This document shows positions 7,928-15,242 of a DNA stretch of 17,789 nt, in pieces (within the stretch, counting starts at the first letter, position 1; the number at the start of each line of letters is the position of its first letter). Below the pieces are notes generated by a model that saw only the letters and a list, made by a program, of their open reading frames with translations, searched no databases and was not told where the DNA came from. Origin of the DNA: Anaerolineae bacterium (GTDB lineage Bacteria; Chloroflexota; Anaerolineae; B4-G1; SLSP01); contig JAGHDT010000156.1 in the NCBI GenBank assembly GCA_021159805.1, positions 1 to 17,789 on the forward strand, written 5' to 3'. Made by a program: the position numbers and the translations under genes.

Positions 7928-8499
7928 GATACAGTCTCCCTCTCTCCCCCGGCTGCCCGGGCACACGCGGAGATAACTTCATCCGCTATCAACGCCGGCA
8001 CCCCCTCACGGTTGTGAGACGTGACGTGCACGACCGAATACATAGGTGCCGGCAACTCCACCACGGCCTGTCCCACCAGAGAGGGCCGCACGACCACCAC
8101 AGCAAACGTGTAGGACTCACGCGCCAATAGTGCGAGCGCATCCACCCAGCCCTGCCGATGCTCAAACTCCAGCGGCCCCATCTCGTCCAGGACAAAGACC
8201 TGTGTTGGGAAACTGCCGGCCAGCGCACGGGCACTGCGCGCCATCGCCCTGGCATTCATCTTGAAGTGGCACAAAGGCGTGGCAGACGAGGCATCAAATG
8301 GATCGGTCAGCTTGTAGGCTGATTCAGTATGCAGCTCCCGGACCTCCAAGTCATGGGGGCCGGTGCGTTGGGTCAACAGTCCAGACACAGATAACCCGGC
8401 TTGACGGATTGCCGTCAATGCCTGCTTCAGAGCGGTAGTCTTGCCGGCCTGGCGCTCGCCTGTTATCAGCATGATCTTCGGATAGGATGACACACCCAA
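7924..8499 (-). CDS. THEP1-like nucleoside triphosphatase (P-loop NTPase)
   Basis: Resembles the THEP1/COG1618 family of P-loop enzymes that hydrolyse nucleoside triphosphates in vitro; the biological role is not settled. In 191 aa: Walker A GERQAGKTT at 14-22, a G-L-L-T strand followed by LEVREL (about 40-55), and Walker B VFVLDEMGPLEF at 101-112, whose DE.GP.E pattern is typical of THEP1. The Asp-Arg and lid patterns of thymidylate kinase are not seen. Start TTG 8499 is chosen for the GGAGG 10 bases upstream; GTG (codon 3) and ATG (codon 10) are possible. It overlaps holB by 4 bases, in a spot where many bacteria have tmk. I see no convincing promoter in the 140 bases upstream. Confidence 0.8.
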   Translation of the reverse strand: MGVSSYPKIMLITGERQAGKTTALKQALTAIRQAGLSVSGLLTQRTGPHDLEVRELHTESAYKLTDPFDASSATPLCHFKMNARAMARSARALAGSFPTQVFVLDEMGPLEFEHRQGWVDALALLARESYTFAVVVVRPSLVGQAVVELPAPMYSVVHVTSHNREGVPALIADEVISACARAAGGERETVS

Positions 8500-8620
8500 A
8501 TAACTGAGACCTCCGGCAGCCCGACCAGATAGTCACCTCGCACAGGATACAGCACAAGGAAAGTCCGGGGCTTCGGTGCCTCCCCTTTCCCCACGGATCC
8601 ATATCACTATGGTGGCTTGG

Positions 8621-8629
8621 CCCCCCCCC
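8621..8629 (+). repeat. C9 homopolymer between the NTPase gene and ssrA
   Basis: Nine C residues in the otherwise featureless stretch 8500-8642, about 14 bases beyond the ssrA terminator stem. It is the second C9 tract in the window. Confidence 0.6.
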
Positions 8630-8642
8630 ATTCTTATACAAG

Positions 8643-8670
8643 AAGGCCGGTTGGCAAACCAACCGGCCTT
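8643..8670 (-). terminator. Rho-independent-type terminator of ssrA
   Basis: A perfect 12-bp stem (AAGGCCGGTTGG with CCAACCGGCCTT) around a 4-base loop starts 5 bases after the tmRNA discriminator base. The tail on the minus strand, CTTGTAT, is only weakly T-rich. Confidence 0.75.
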
Positions 8671-8675
8671 GCTAG

Positions 8676-9070
8676 TGGAGATGGCGGGAATCGAACCCGC
8701 GTCCGAAGAATTCGACGATGAGCATCTACAAGCGTAGTCGACGATTTTAGTTTTGCGCGGGGGTCGTTGCCGACCACGCCCATCCGCGCTAAGCCGATCG
8801 GTCTTGAACTGGCCTATCGGCGTCTGCCAGTCTGCACGCCTACTTTATTTCACCTTGCTCCACCACGTATGCGAGATGGTGAAGGGGCGTGACCGGATAC
8901 CCGGTCAGGTCTTGGGTTTAGTCACCTACTGCTTACGCAGCGACGGCGACCGGTGCCCAATTGTTTGCCATATTGTTGGCAGTTATGGTTTTGCTTCTGG
9001 GTTTACGGAGACGAAGCCTCCCCGGCTCGCAGCCCACGGCCAGCCTCCCCCGTCGAAACCGATCATCCCC
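8676..9070 (-). ncRNA. ssrA: tmRNA (ssrA)
   Basis: Rescues stalled ribosomes and tags the unfinished peptide for proteolysis. The 5' end GGGGATG pairs with CATCTCC at the 3' end (7 bp, one G-U) to form the alanyl acceptor stem, followed by discriminator A at 8676. The genome reads CTA next, so CCA must be added. The conserved GGTTTCGACGGGGG follows the 5' strand, and the T-arm GCGGG-TTCGATT-CCCGC is intact. The tag frame lies at 8933-8968 and encodes ANNWAPVAVAA followed by TAA. Its hydrophobic AVAA end fits recognition by ClpXP-like proteases. The length of about 395 bases suggests a one-piece tmRNA with the usual pseudoknots. It has its own promoter and terminator. Confidence 0.96.
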
Positions 9071-9076
9071 ATATCT

Positions 9077-9104
9077 AGTATAGCAGAATCGGCGTAGATA
9101 TCAA
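9077..9104 (-). promoter_or_regulatory. ssrA promoter
   Basis: TTGATA (9099-9104) and TATACT (9077-9082) on the minus strand are 16 bases apart. Six bases after the -10 box is G9070, the predicted mature 5' end of tmRNA, so little or no 5' processing would be needed. Confidence 0.75.
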
Positions 9105-9118
9105 GATAAGGATGATTA

Positions 9119-9127
9119 TGCTATAGT
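9119..9127 (+). promoter_or_regulatory. Putative extended -10 promoter of the zincin gene
   Basis: TGC followed by TATAGT (9122-9127) forms an extended -10 element without a good -35. A start 6 bases on would fall at 9134, where codon 3 of the gene is GTG, suggesting a leaderless mRNA. The alternative box TATGCT (9117-9122) would start at the ATG 9128 instead. Confidence 0.45.
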
Positions 9128-9502
9128 ATGGCCGTGGACCGACTTACATTCCGAAGCCTCGTCTCCGAGGCAATCGAGGGGTTGCCGTCAGAAATCCGCG
9201 ACCAACTTGACAACGTCGATATCGTGGTCGAGGATTGGCCCAGCCGCACGGTGTTGGCAAGGGCCGGCCAGCAGCACCCAGCTCACCTTCTGGGATTCTA
9301 TGAAGGCATCCCCCAGACAAGACGCACGCGCCACTATGAGCTGATACTGCCCGACAAGATCAGCATCTTCCAGCATCCCATTGAATTGCAGTGCCGCACG
9401 TCGCAGGAAGTACGCGACCTCGTACAGCACGTGGTGCGCCACGAGATCGCGCACCACTTCGGAATTGACGACACACGCCTCAGGGAACTGGATGCCTATT
9501 AG
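9128..9502 (+). CDS. Minimal zincin-like metallopeptidase (PF06262-type)
   Basis: A 124-aa protein ending in the zinc signature HEIAHHFGIDD (105-115). H105, E106 and H109 fit HExxH, with G112 and D115 in the HExxHxxGxxD pattern. An upstream strand segment, YELILPDKISIF, and the acidic N-terminal helices match the small zincin family found in Actinobacteria, Chloroflexota and Thermus. Its substrate is unknown. It has no signal peptide or membrane helix, so it is probably cytoplasmic. There is no close Shine-Dalgarno; the start may be ATG 9128 or a leaderless GTG at 9134. It is transcribed divergently from ssrA through a nearly symmetric promoter region. The stop is TAG, showing TAG serves as a normal terminator here. 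Confidence 0.85.
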   Translation: MAVDRLTFRSLVSEAIEGLPSEIRDQLDNVDIVVEDWPSRTVLARAGQQHPAHLLGFYEGIPQTRRTRHYELILPDKISIFQHPIELQCRTSQEVRDLVQHVVRHEIAHHFGIDDTRLRELDAY

Positions 9503-9514
9503 CATCAATACAGA

Positions 9515-9538
9515 ACGCCGCCCGGGTTGGGGCGGCGT
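9515..9538. terminator. Bidirectional terminator-like hairpin between zincin gene and glgP
   Basis: A perfect 9-bp GC-rich stem (ACGCCGCCC with GGGCGGCGT) with a 6-base loop lies between two convergent genes. Neither side has a strong T run; the minus-strand tail TCTGTATTG is the better one. Confidence 0.6.
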
Positions 9539-9572
9539 CATCAAGGTGAAAGCGAATCAGTGGCGGCGGCAG

Positions 9573-11759
9573 CTATTCACAGTTGGGCTCACCAGCAGCT
9601 GGTGCTGCCAACGCCAGAACATCTCGCAGCGCAGGAACGTAATAGCGCTCCGTGTACTCCTTCACCATACGCCGTGCTGAAAACTGCGGCCCCACGGTGC
9701 GGATAGCCTCACGCATCATCTCCACCCACCCGCGCGGGATGCGGTCTCGATCGCGATCATAGTACAAAGGCACGACCTCTTCCTCCAGCACAGAATAGAG
9801 CGCGGCGGCATCCACCCAATCTTTGGCCGCTTCATCGTGAGCCTCAACCTTTGATTCAATAGCCCAACCAGTGCGTCCGTCATACGCCTCGGCCCACCAG
9901 CCATCCAGGATGCTCAGATTCAGAACACCGTTGAACGCAGCCTTCATGCCGCTGGTCCCGCTTGCCTCGTTGGGTTTCCGCGGCGTGTTGAGCCACACAT
10001 CCACGCCCTGAACCAAATAGCGCGAAATGTGCATATCGTAGTCCTCGACGAAACCGATACGCCCGCCGAATTTCGAATCACGGGCGCAATTGTAGATCTA
10101 CTGCATCATTAGCTTGCCCGGATCATCAGCCGGATGCGCTTTGCCGGAAAAGATGAACTGAACCGGGCGGTGCCGATCGTGTACCAGCGCCATCAGTCGC
10201 TCGATATCCTGGAAGATTAGGGTCCCGCGCTTGTAGGTCGCAAAGCGGCGGGCGAATCCGATCACCAGGGCATCCGGATCCAAGAAAATGCCTGACGCCA
10301 GCAACTGCTCCGGAGGCACAGTCCGCGAGATCCAATCCTGCCGGGCCCGCTCTCGGATTGCGGAGAACATCTTGCGCTTGAGGTAGGTATGGGACTCCCA
10401 CAGCTCACCGTCGGGGATCTCCTCGACGCGTCCCCACATCCAGGGATCATCCTGATGACGCACCCAGTCGGGGCTGATGTGCTTTCGGTAGAGCCGGTGC
10501 ATGGCCTCACCGGTCCAGGAGGACAGGTGAATGCCGTTGGTCACGTGGCCAATCGGCACATCCTGCTCTCTGCGGTCCGACCATAGATTCTGCCACATGG
10601 GCCGGCTCACCTCGCCGTGGAGTTTGCTCACCCCGTTGGCACGCCCGGACATCGTGAGGGCCAACTTGGTCATATTGAAAGCGGTCCCGTAGCCCGAGTC
10701 ATGGCTTCCCTGTGCCAGGAAGTCATCGCGGCTAAGGCCAAGTTGCGGCCAGAAGCTATGGAAATACTTGTCGACCAGGCCGAAATCAAAAGCATCGTGA
10801 CCGGCGGGAACAGGCGTGTGCGTGGTAAAAATCGTGCCAGCACGCACGCGCTCGCGAGCATCCTCAAGACTGTAGCCCTGCTCGACATACTCACGCAACC
10901 GTTCCAGCACCATGAAAGCAGAATGGCCCTCGTTGATATGCCAGACGCGCGGCTCAATACCCAAGGCACGGAGTACGCGAACCCCACCAACGCCCAATAG
11001 GATCTCCTGCTGTATCCGCATCTCACGATCGCCGCCGTAGAGGCGGGCCGTCAACTGTCGATCCCAAGGCGGGTTTGAATCCACATTCGCGTCAATCAGA
11101 TAGAGGTGCGCACGTCCAGCGAGAACCTCCCACAGCTGAAGGTGGATCTTGCGGTCGCCGACGTCAACCGAAACGGTGCCTTCAGCATTCTCCCGAGACA
11201 TTATGGGCCGCAGCGCCACTTCATCCGGATTCATCAGCGGATAGATCGCCTCCTGCCACCCACTGTGGTCCAGACGCTGGCGGAAGTATCCCTGCTCATA
11301 AAGGAATCCCACGGCGACAAAGGGCAGCCCCAGATCGCTCGCCTCTTTCGTGTGATCGCCGGACAGCACTCCCAGGCCACCCGAATAAATCGGCAGCGAG
11401 CTGTGTAGACCAAACTCGGCTGAGAAATACGCGATAGGATATTCGGAGATGTCGGGGTACGTTCGCCGGTACCAAAGATCGCCATCTTTGATATCCCGGT
11501 CCATCTCCAACAGCACCGCATCGAAATCCCGCAGGAAGGCAGGATCCTTCGTGAGTTGCTGAATTCGATCATCGGGAGTCTCTCTGAGAATCCGCACCGG
11601 GTTGTGACGAGTCGTGGTCCAGAGGGATCGATCGAGTTGTTTGAAGAGGTCACGAGATGGACGATGCCACGACCACCAGAAATTGTAGGCCAACTCCTCG
11701 AGTCGCGCTAGACGGGGCGTTAGTTTTTGCTTGATTACGTCACTTGGTTTCTTTTCCAC
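9573..11759 (-). pseudogene. glgP: Alpha-glucan (glycogen/maltodextrin) phosphorylase interrupted by an in-frame TAG
   Basis: GT35 phosphorylases release glucose-1-phosphate from alpha-1,4-glucans using pyridoxal phosphate. From GTG 11759 (GGGAG 6 bases upstream) a single frame of 728 codons shows the N-terminal AYNFWWSWH (from about 24), the catalytic core with EFGLHSSLPIYSGGLGVLSGDH, HINEGH, and FARRFATYKRGTL, the FSGKAHPADDPGK segment, then TAG at 10098-10100 (codon 554), where relatives have Gln or Glu before IY. The same frame continues with IYNCARD, GFVEDYDM, and EASGTSGMK, in which K606 is the expected PLP Lys, to a TGA at 9573. A product ending at the TAG lacks the PLP Lys and cannot be active. 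No other damage is visible, so the lesion is either very recent, a base-call error, or read through. TAG is a real stop in holB, cdsA and the zincin gene. Confidence 0.9.
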
Positions 11760-11800
11760 AGTCCACTCCCAACTACTGTAACCCCAGCTCTTCGCAAAGC

Positions 11801-11819
11801 ATGATACATCCGATCGGAT
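11801..11819 (-). promoter_or_regulatory. Possible glgP promoter/operator with a 12-base palindrome
   Basis: ATCCGATCGGAT (11808-11819) is a perfect palindrome. It lies immediately upstream of a TATCAT -10-like box (11801-11806, minus strand), about 40 bases before the glgP start. No good -35 is seen, which could fit an activator- or repressor-controlled promoter. This is speculative. Confidence 0.3.
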
Positions 11820-11827
11820 CGAAGAAG

Positions 11828-12664
11828 TTACAGTCGCATCCACAGAACCAGAACAAACATCACCAGGCCGACCACGACGAATTCAACGATAATGTGCCGC
11901 GTCAATCGGCCAAGCAGATGTTGGTATCCAATTCCACTCCAAACGTACAGCCCTAGCGTCAACATTGTCGCGGCCGTCCACGTCGAGATCGGCCAATACC
12001 CAAGTACCGAGGCAAGTTCACCCTCCAACACAGCGATCGTACCACTGTAGAGCAACACCTGACTGGTCTGAACACCTGTAGCGCTCAAGAGATCCAGGAT
12101 CAACAACCCGCTGAGCAAGAACACACCCGGCGCGGTAATCAAGGCCCGTCCCTGTTGGCCAAGAATCAAACTGAACAACACAAATCCCACCAGGTAGTCC
12201 ACTACGTTGAGGAGTGTGCGGGCTCCCGGATACGTGGAACTCCGCGGGGATAGCGCCTGATAGCTCAAATGCACCAGAAACCCGATAGTGGCACCACCCA
12301 GAATCAAGGTAGCCATCCACATGGCCCAAGTGGCGGCCTGAATGAGGAACACTGATACCAATAGCGCCCCCATTGAAGGCGTTATCAGGGCAAGAACAAG
12401 TGGGCGTTCCTTGCTTTCCCGAAGGGGATGGTCCTGAAGGATCGACAATGTCCCGGTGGCCACCAGCCCCACCTCGAGGAGAATCAAGAGAGCTCCCCCT
12501 CCGAAGGTGAATCCTAGCGGAGATCCCAGAATCTGGAGCGCCCCCCAGTTGAGCGTGGGCAGCTCCACAAAACGAAAGAGCGTCACACTTGTCAAGATCA
12601 CCGCCAAGAGAATACTTAGCTTACCTTGCTCCGGGCGGTGTCGCTCTGTCACTTGATCACCCAT
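11828..12664 (-). CDS. Polytopic membrane protein of unknown function
   Basis: I do not recognise this family. The 278 aa hold eight or nine hydrophobic segments, roughly at 15-33, 54-74, 88-108, 112-134, 152-170, 176-197, 203-219, 228-246 and 256-276. They are joined by short loops, with basic residues near 136-150 and 250-256. I see no enzymatic motif, nucleotide-binding site or periplasmic domain. ATG 12664 has no Shine-Dalgarno but sits 6 bases after a near-consensus promoter. The gene lies between rho (which has its own terminator) and glgP. The glgP start is 68 bases downstream, so a shared transcript with glgP is possible. Confidence 0.8.
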   Translation of the reverse strand: MGDQVTERHRPEQGKLSILLAVILTSVTLFRFVELPTLNWGALQILGSPLGFTFGGGALLILLEVGLVATGTLSILQDHPLRESKERPLVLALITPSMGALLVSVFLIQAATWAMWMATLILGGATIGFLVHLSYQALSPRSSTYPGARTLLNVVDYLVGFVLFSLILGQQGRALITAPGVFLLSGLLILDLLSATGVQTSQVLLYSGTIAVLEGELASVLGYWPISTWTAATMLTLGLYVWSGIGYQHLLGRLTRHIIVEFVVVGLVMFVLVLWMRL

Positions 12665-12670
12665 TCGACA

Positions 12671-12698
12671 ATTGTATCGGATGGATGGCGGTTGTCAA
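12671..12698 (-). promoter_or_regulatory. Near-consensus promoter giving a leaderless mRNA for the membrane protein
   Basis: Perfect TTGACA (12693-12698), 16-base spacer, TACAAT (12671-12676), then 6 bases to ATG 12664. The predicted first transcribed base is the A of the start codon. This is the best sigma-70-type match in the window. Confidence 0.72.
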
Positions 12699-12770
12699 CC
12701 CTATATCCCGCCGGAGGACAAATTTCTTTGCACGCCAGTATCTCAGCAGGGAGATAGGAGGGCAAGAAAG

Positions 12771-12802
12771 TGACCTGGGAGCCTCCACTGTCTCCCAGGT
12801 CA
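12771..12802 (-). terminator. Terminator downstream of rho
   Basis: A perfect 11-bp stem (TGACCTGGGAG with its complement), a 10-base loop, then CTTTCTTG on the minus strand, starting 13 bases after the rho stop codon. Confidence 0.8.
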
Positions 12803-12815
12803 TCGTACAGCAAGG

Positions 12816-14279
12816 TTATCCTAGATCGCGGGTCAGAACGTCCAGGAACTCCCGGTTGGTGCGTGTCTTGCGCATCCTATTCAGCAGCGCCTCATGGGCA
12901 GCCGTGAGGTCGTACCCCTTGGTCGTCGGCGTCCCGGTCATCAACTGGGAGATCATCCTGCGCATCAGCCAGACTTTGCGAAGGGTTTCCTTATCCAGCA
13001 ATAGCTCTTCGCGACGTGTGCCCGACCGGATGATATCGAAAGCTGGGAAGATACGACGTTCCTCGAGCTTCCGGTTCAAATGGAGCTCCATGTTACCCGT
13101 GCCCTTGAACTCCTCGTAGATCATATCATCCATACGGCTGCCCGTGTCGACCAGACACGTAGCCACCATAGTCAGGCTGCCTCCCTCCTCGAGGTTCCGG
13201 GCAGCGCCGAAGAAACGCTTGGGTGGATAGAGCGCTGCCGGATCCAAACCACCGGAGAGTGTGCGCCCACTAGGCTGCACAACCAAGTTGTAGGCACGCG
13301 TCAGTCGTGTGAGGCTATCCATCAGGATCACGACATCTCGCCCGATCTCGGTCAGACGCTGGGCACGGCTAAGAGCCATTTCGGCAACGTGAGTCTGATG
13401 CTCCACCGTCTCGTCAAAGGTCGAGCTGATCACCTCGGCGTCAACGGAGCGGTCCATATCGGTGACCTCCTCAGGACGCTCACCGATCAACAGGACAATG
13501 AGATGTACGTCGGGGTGATTGAGCGAAATACCATTGGCTATTTCCTTCAAAACGGTCGTCTTGCCGGCCTTGGGCGGTGAGACAATCAAACCACGCTGAC
13601 CGAACCCGACAGGTGCCACCAACTCAAGAAGCCGCTGGGTGATCTTCCGCGGCCCGGTGTTCAGATTGAAGGCCCGGGTGGGGAAAATGGCGGTCAGTCG
13701 CTCGAAGCGCGGACGACGCTTCGCTAGCTCAGGGTCCATGCCATTCACAGCCTCGATGCGCAATAGACTGCGGTATTTCTCCGTGTCCTTAGGTGGCCGA
13801 ACCTGACCAACAACCATATCGCCGGTTCGCAGGCCAAAGCGCCGAATCTGGCTCTGAGAGACATAGACATCGTTTGAACCGGGTGCATACCGAGAGGAGC
13901 GCAGGAAGCCGATCCCCTCGCCCGTGATCTCCAGAATCCCACCGCCAAAGCTGAATCCCTCACGCTCTGCCTTTGCCTTCAGCAGCAGAAGAATAAGGTT
14001 ATCCTTCTTGAGACCGCTGTAGCCAGACACGTGATACTCACGCGCGAATTCACGCAGCTCCTGTAGTCGCATGCGCTCCATATCCGCCATATCCATCTTT
14101 CGAAGGCTGTCGGATTCCGGTTCCTGTCTCAGGTCCGGCCGCGGTTTGCCACTGACCGGTGCTGCCTCAACAATCTCCTCGCCCTCGGGCATTTCCAAGG
14201 TTTCAACTTTCGCTTCCTCGGCCATAGGTTCCGAGGGTCGAATCTCATCCCCAACTTGCACTTGCTCTTCCGGATCCAC
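12816..14279 (-). CDS. rho: Transcription termination factor Rho
   Basis: Hexameric ATP-dependent RNA translocase that ends transcription. The 487 aa start with an acidic, non-conserved extension of about 60 residues absent from the 419-aa E. coli protein. The Rho N-terminal helical domain (LQELREFAREYHVSGYSGLKK, about 72-92) follows, then the primary RNA-binding fold (GFLRSSRYAPGSNDVYVS, about 124-141). The ATPase core has Walker A SPPKAGKTT at 234-242, GERPEEVTDM near 266-275, Walker B VVILMDSLTRL at 316-326, and the secondary RNA-binding Q and R loops (QPSGRTLSGGLDPAALYPPKRFFGAARN, about 335-362). The start is GTG with AGGAGG 6 bases upstream, a strong site that settles it. A 7-bp hairpin sits just before that site. 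Confidence 0.98.
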   Translation of the reverse strand: MDPEEQVQVGDEIRPSEPMAEEAKVETLEMPEGEEIVEAAPVSGKPRPDLRQEPESDSLRKMDMADMERMRLQELREFAREYHVSGYSGLKKDNLILLLLKAKAEREGFSFGGGILEITGEGIGFLRSSRYAPGSNDVYVSQSQIRRFGLRTGDMVVGQVRPPKDTEKYRSLLRIEAVNGMDPELAKRRPRFERLTAIFPTRAFNLNTGPRKITQRLLELVAPVGFGQRGLIVSPPKAGKTTVLKEIANGISLNHPDVHLIVLLIGERPEEVTDMDRSVDAEVISSTFDETVEHQTHVAEMALSRAQRLTEIGRDVVILMDSLTRLTRAYNLVVQPSGRTLSGGLDPAALYPPKRFFGAARNLEEGGSLTMVATCLVDTGSRMDDMIYEEFKGTGNMELHLNRKLEERRIFPAFDIIRSGTRREELLLDKETLRKVWLMRRMISQLMTGTPTTKGYDLTAAHEALLNRMRKTRTNREFLDVLTRDLG

Positions 14280-14293
14280 GCTCTTCCTCCTGA

Positions 14294-14312
14294 ATGGTTA
14301 CCCTCTAACCAT
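14294..14312 (-). promoter_or_regulatory. Hairpin next to the rho ribosome binding site
   Basis: A perfect 7-bp stem (ATGGTTA with TAACCAT) and 5-base loop end 2 bases upstream of the AGGAGG of rho. It could affect ribosome access or autoregulation; this is inferred from position only. Confidence 0.35.
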
Positions 14313-14396
14313 AACTGTCTTCTGATTCGAAATGCGATCACTGGTGAACCACCCGTGTCGCGACGCTACCAACCAACACCCATCACACTGTCTCAT

Positions 14397-15218
14397 CTAG
14401 GCGAGCAGCGTGGCCAACATATAACCAAGGATTCCGGCCCAGAGGACACTATCCACACGATCCAGAACACCGCCATGCCCCGGAATCAGACTGCCTGTGT
14501 CTTTGACCCCGACCTCTCGCTTCATCATCGACACAAGAAAGTCGCCGGCGGGACAAAAAACACTCACCACAAGCCCCAGTACGAGACCGTGCCAGAGCAC
14601 CAGCCCATGCGCACTCCCCGCGATCTGCGTACTCAACCACGCCAGAAAGAGCCCACTGACAGGGCCACTCAGCACTTGGGCGGCATATCCCTCCCAGCTC
14701 TTCCCTGGGCTAATCGTAGGCGCCATCTTGTGACGTCCAATTCGACGGCCCACGGCATAAGCTGCAGAATCACCAATCCAAACCACGCCACACGTCACCA
14801 AGAGCCACCATAGACCATCTGGTCGTGTTCTTAACGCGATAAGATAGCCGCCACCCAAACCGATATACATGCCACCAGCCAGCATCAGCGCCCAGAGCTC
14901 GACGGCACGGTGCTGGTCAGGCTTCTCCTTGGCCTGATACAGCGCCCACAAACTCACCACAAGCATAGGCCCGACTACAAGAGGAAGTCGCCAGGCTCCC
15001 AGCGTCCATATAGCATCAGCCTGCCAGGCCAAGATGAGAAGCACAAGGAGAGGGTTGCTCATCACATAACCCAGGCGACGAAACATGCGCGTGTACTCAA
15101 GACCACCCAGCAGCATCGCCAGGACAATCAAGAACACGTATGGCCATCCACCCATCACAAAAACGGTCACGACAAGAGGCAGCATTATGGCTGCACTGAT
15201 CACACGCTTCTCGAGCAA
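14397..15218 (-). CDS. cdsA: Phosphatidate cytidylyltransferase (CDP-diglyceride synthase)
   Basis: Makes CDP-diacylglycerol from phosphatidate and CTP, the precursor of phospholipids, in the cytoplasmic membrane. About eight membrane helices. The C-terminal family signature reads SMMKREVGVKDTG then SLIPGHGGVLDRVD (about residues 230-256), with the metal-binding KD and the PGHGG.LDR.D core, and the upstream SPGKSWEG motif is present (about 170-177). TTG 15218 is preferred: it gives the family-like beginning LLEKRVISA, and AGGAGG lies 10 bases upstream. The frame is open to a TTG at 15242, which lacks a ribosome binding site. The stop is TAG. rho follows on the same strand after 117 bases. Confidence 0.93.
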   Translation of the reverse strand: MLEKRVISAAIMLPLVVTVFVMGGWPYVFLIVLAMLLGGLEYTRMFRRLGYVMSNPLLVLLILAWQADAIWTLGAWRLPLVVGPMLVVSLWALYQAKEKPDQHRAVELWALMLAGGMYIGLGGGYLIALRTRPDGLWWLLVTCGVVWIGDSAAYAVGRRIGRHKMAPTISPGKSWEGYAAQVLSGPVSGLFLAWLSTQIAGSAHGLVLWHGLVLGLVVSVFCPAGDFLVSMMKREVGVKDTGSLIPGHGGVLDRVDSVLWAGILGYMLATLLA

Positions 15219-15242
15219 CTTACCCACGCCTCCTTCGGACAA

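Noticed and set aside
7505..8017. 170-codon plus-strand frame over holB and the NTPase gene
   Set aside because: Antisense to two well-supported coupled genes, with no recognisable motif.
8351..8662. 103-codon minus-strand frame beginning inside the ssrA terminator
   Set aside because: Overlaps the THEP1-like gene in another frame, starts inside the terminator stem, and has no conserved pattern.
8753..9097. 114-codon plus-strand frame across ssrA
   Set aside because: It is antisense to the tmRNA gene, whose structure fully explains the sequence.
10098..10100. General TAG recoding (for example pyrrolysine or a reassigned stop)
   Set aside because: TAG ends holB, cdsA and the zincin gene at normal positions, and the interrupted site is an ordinary Gln/Glu position in glgP.
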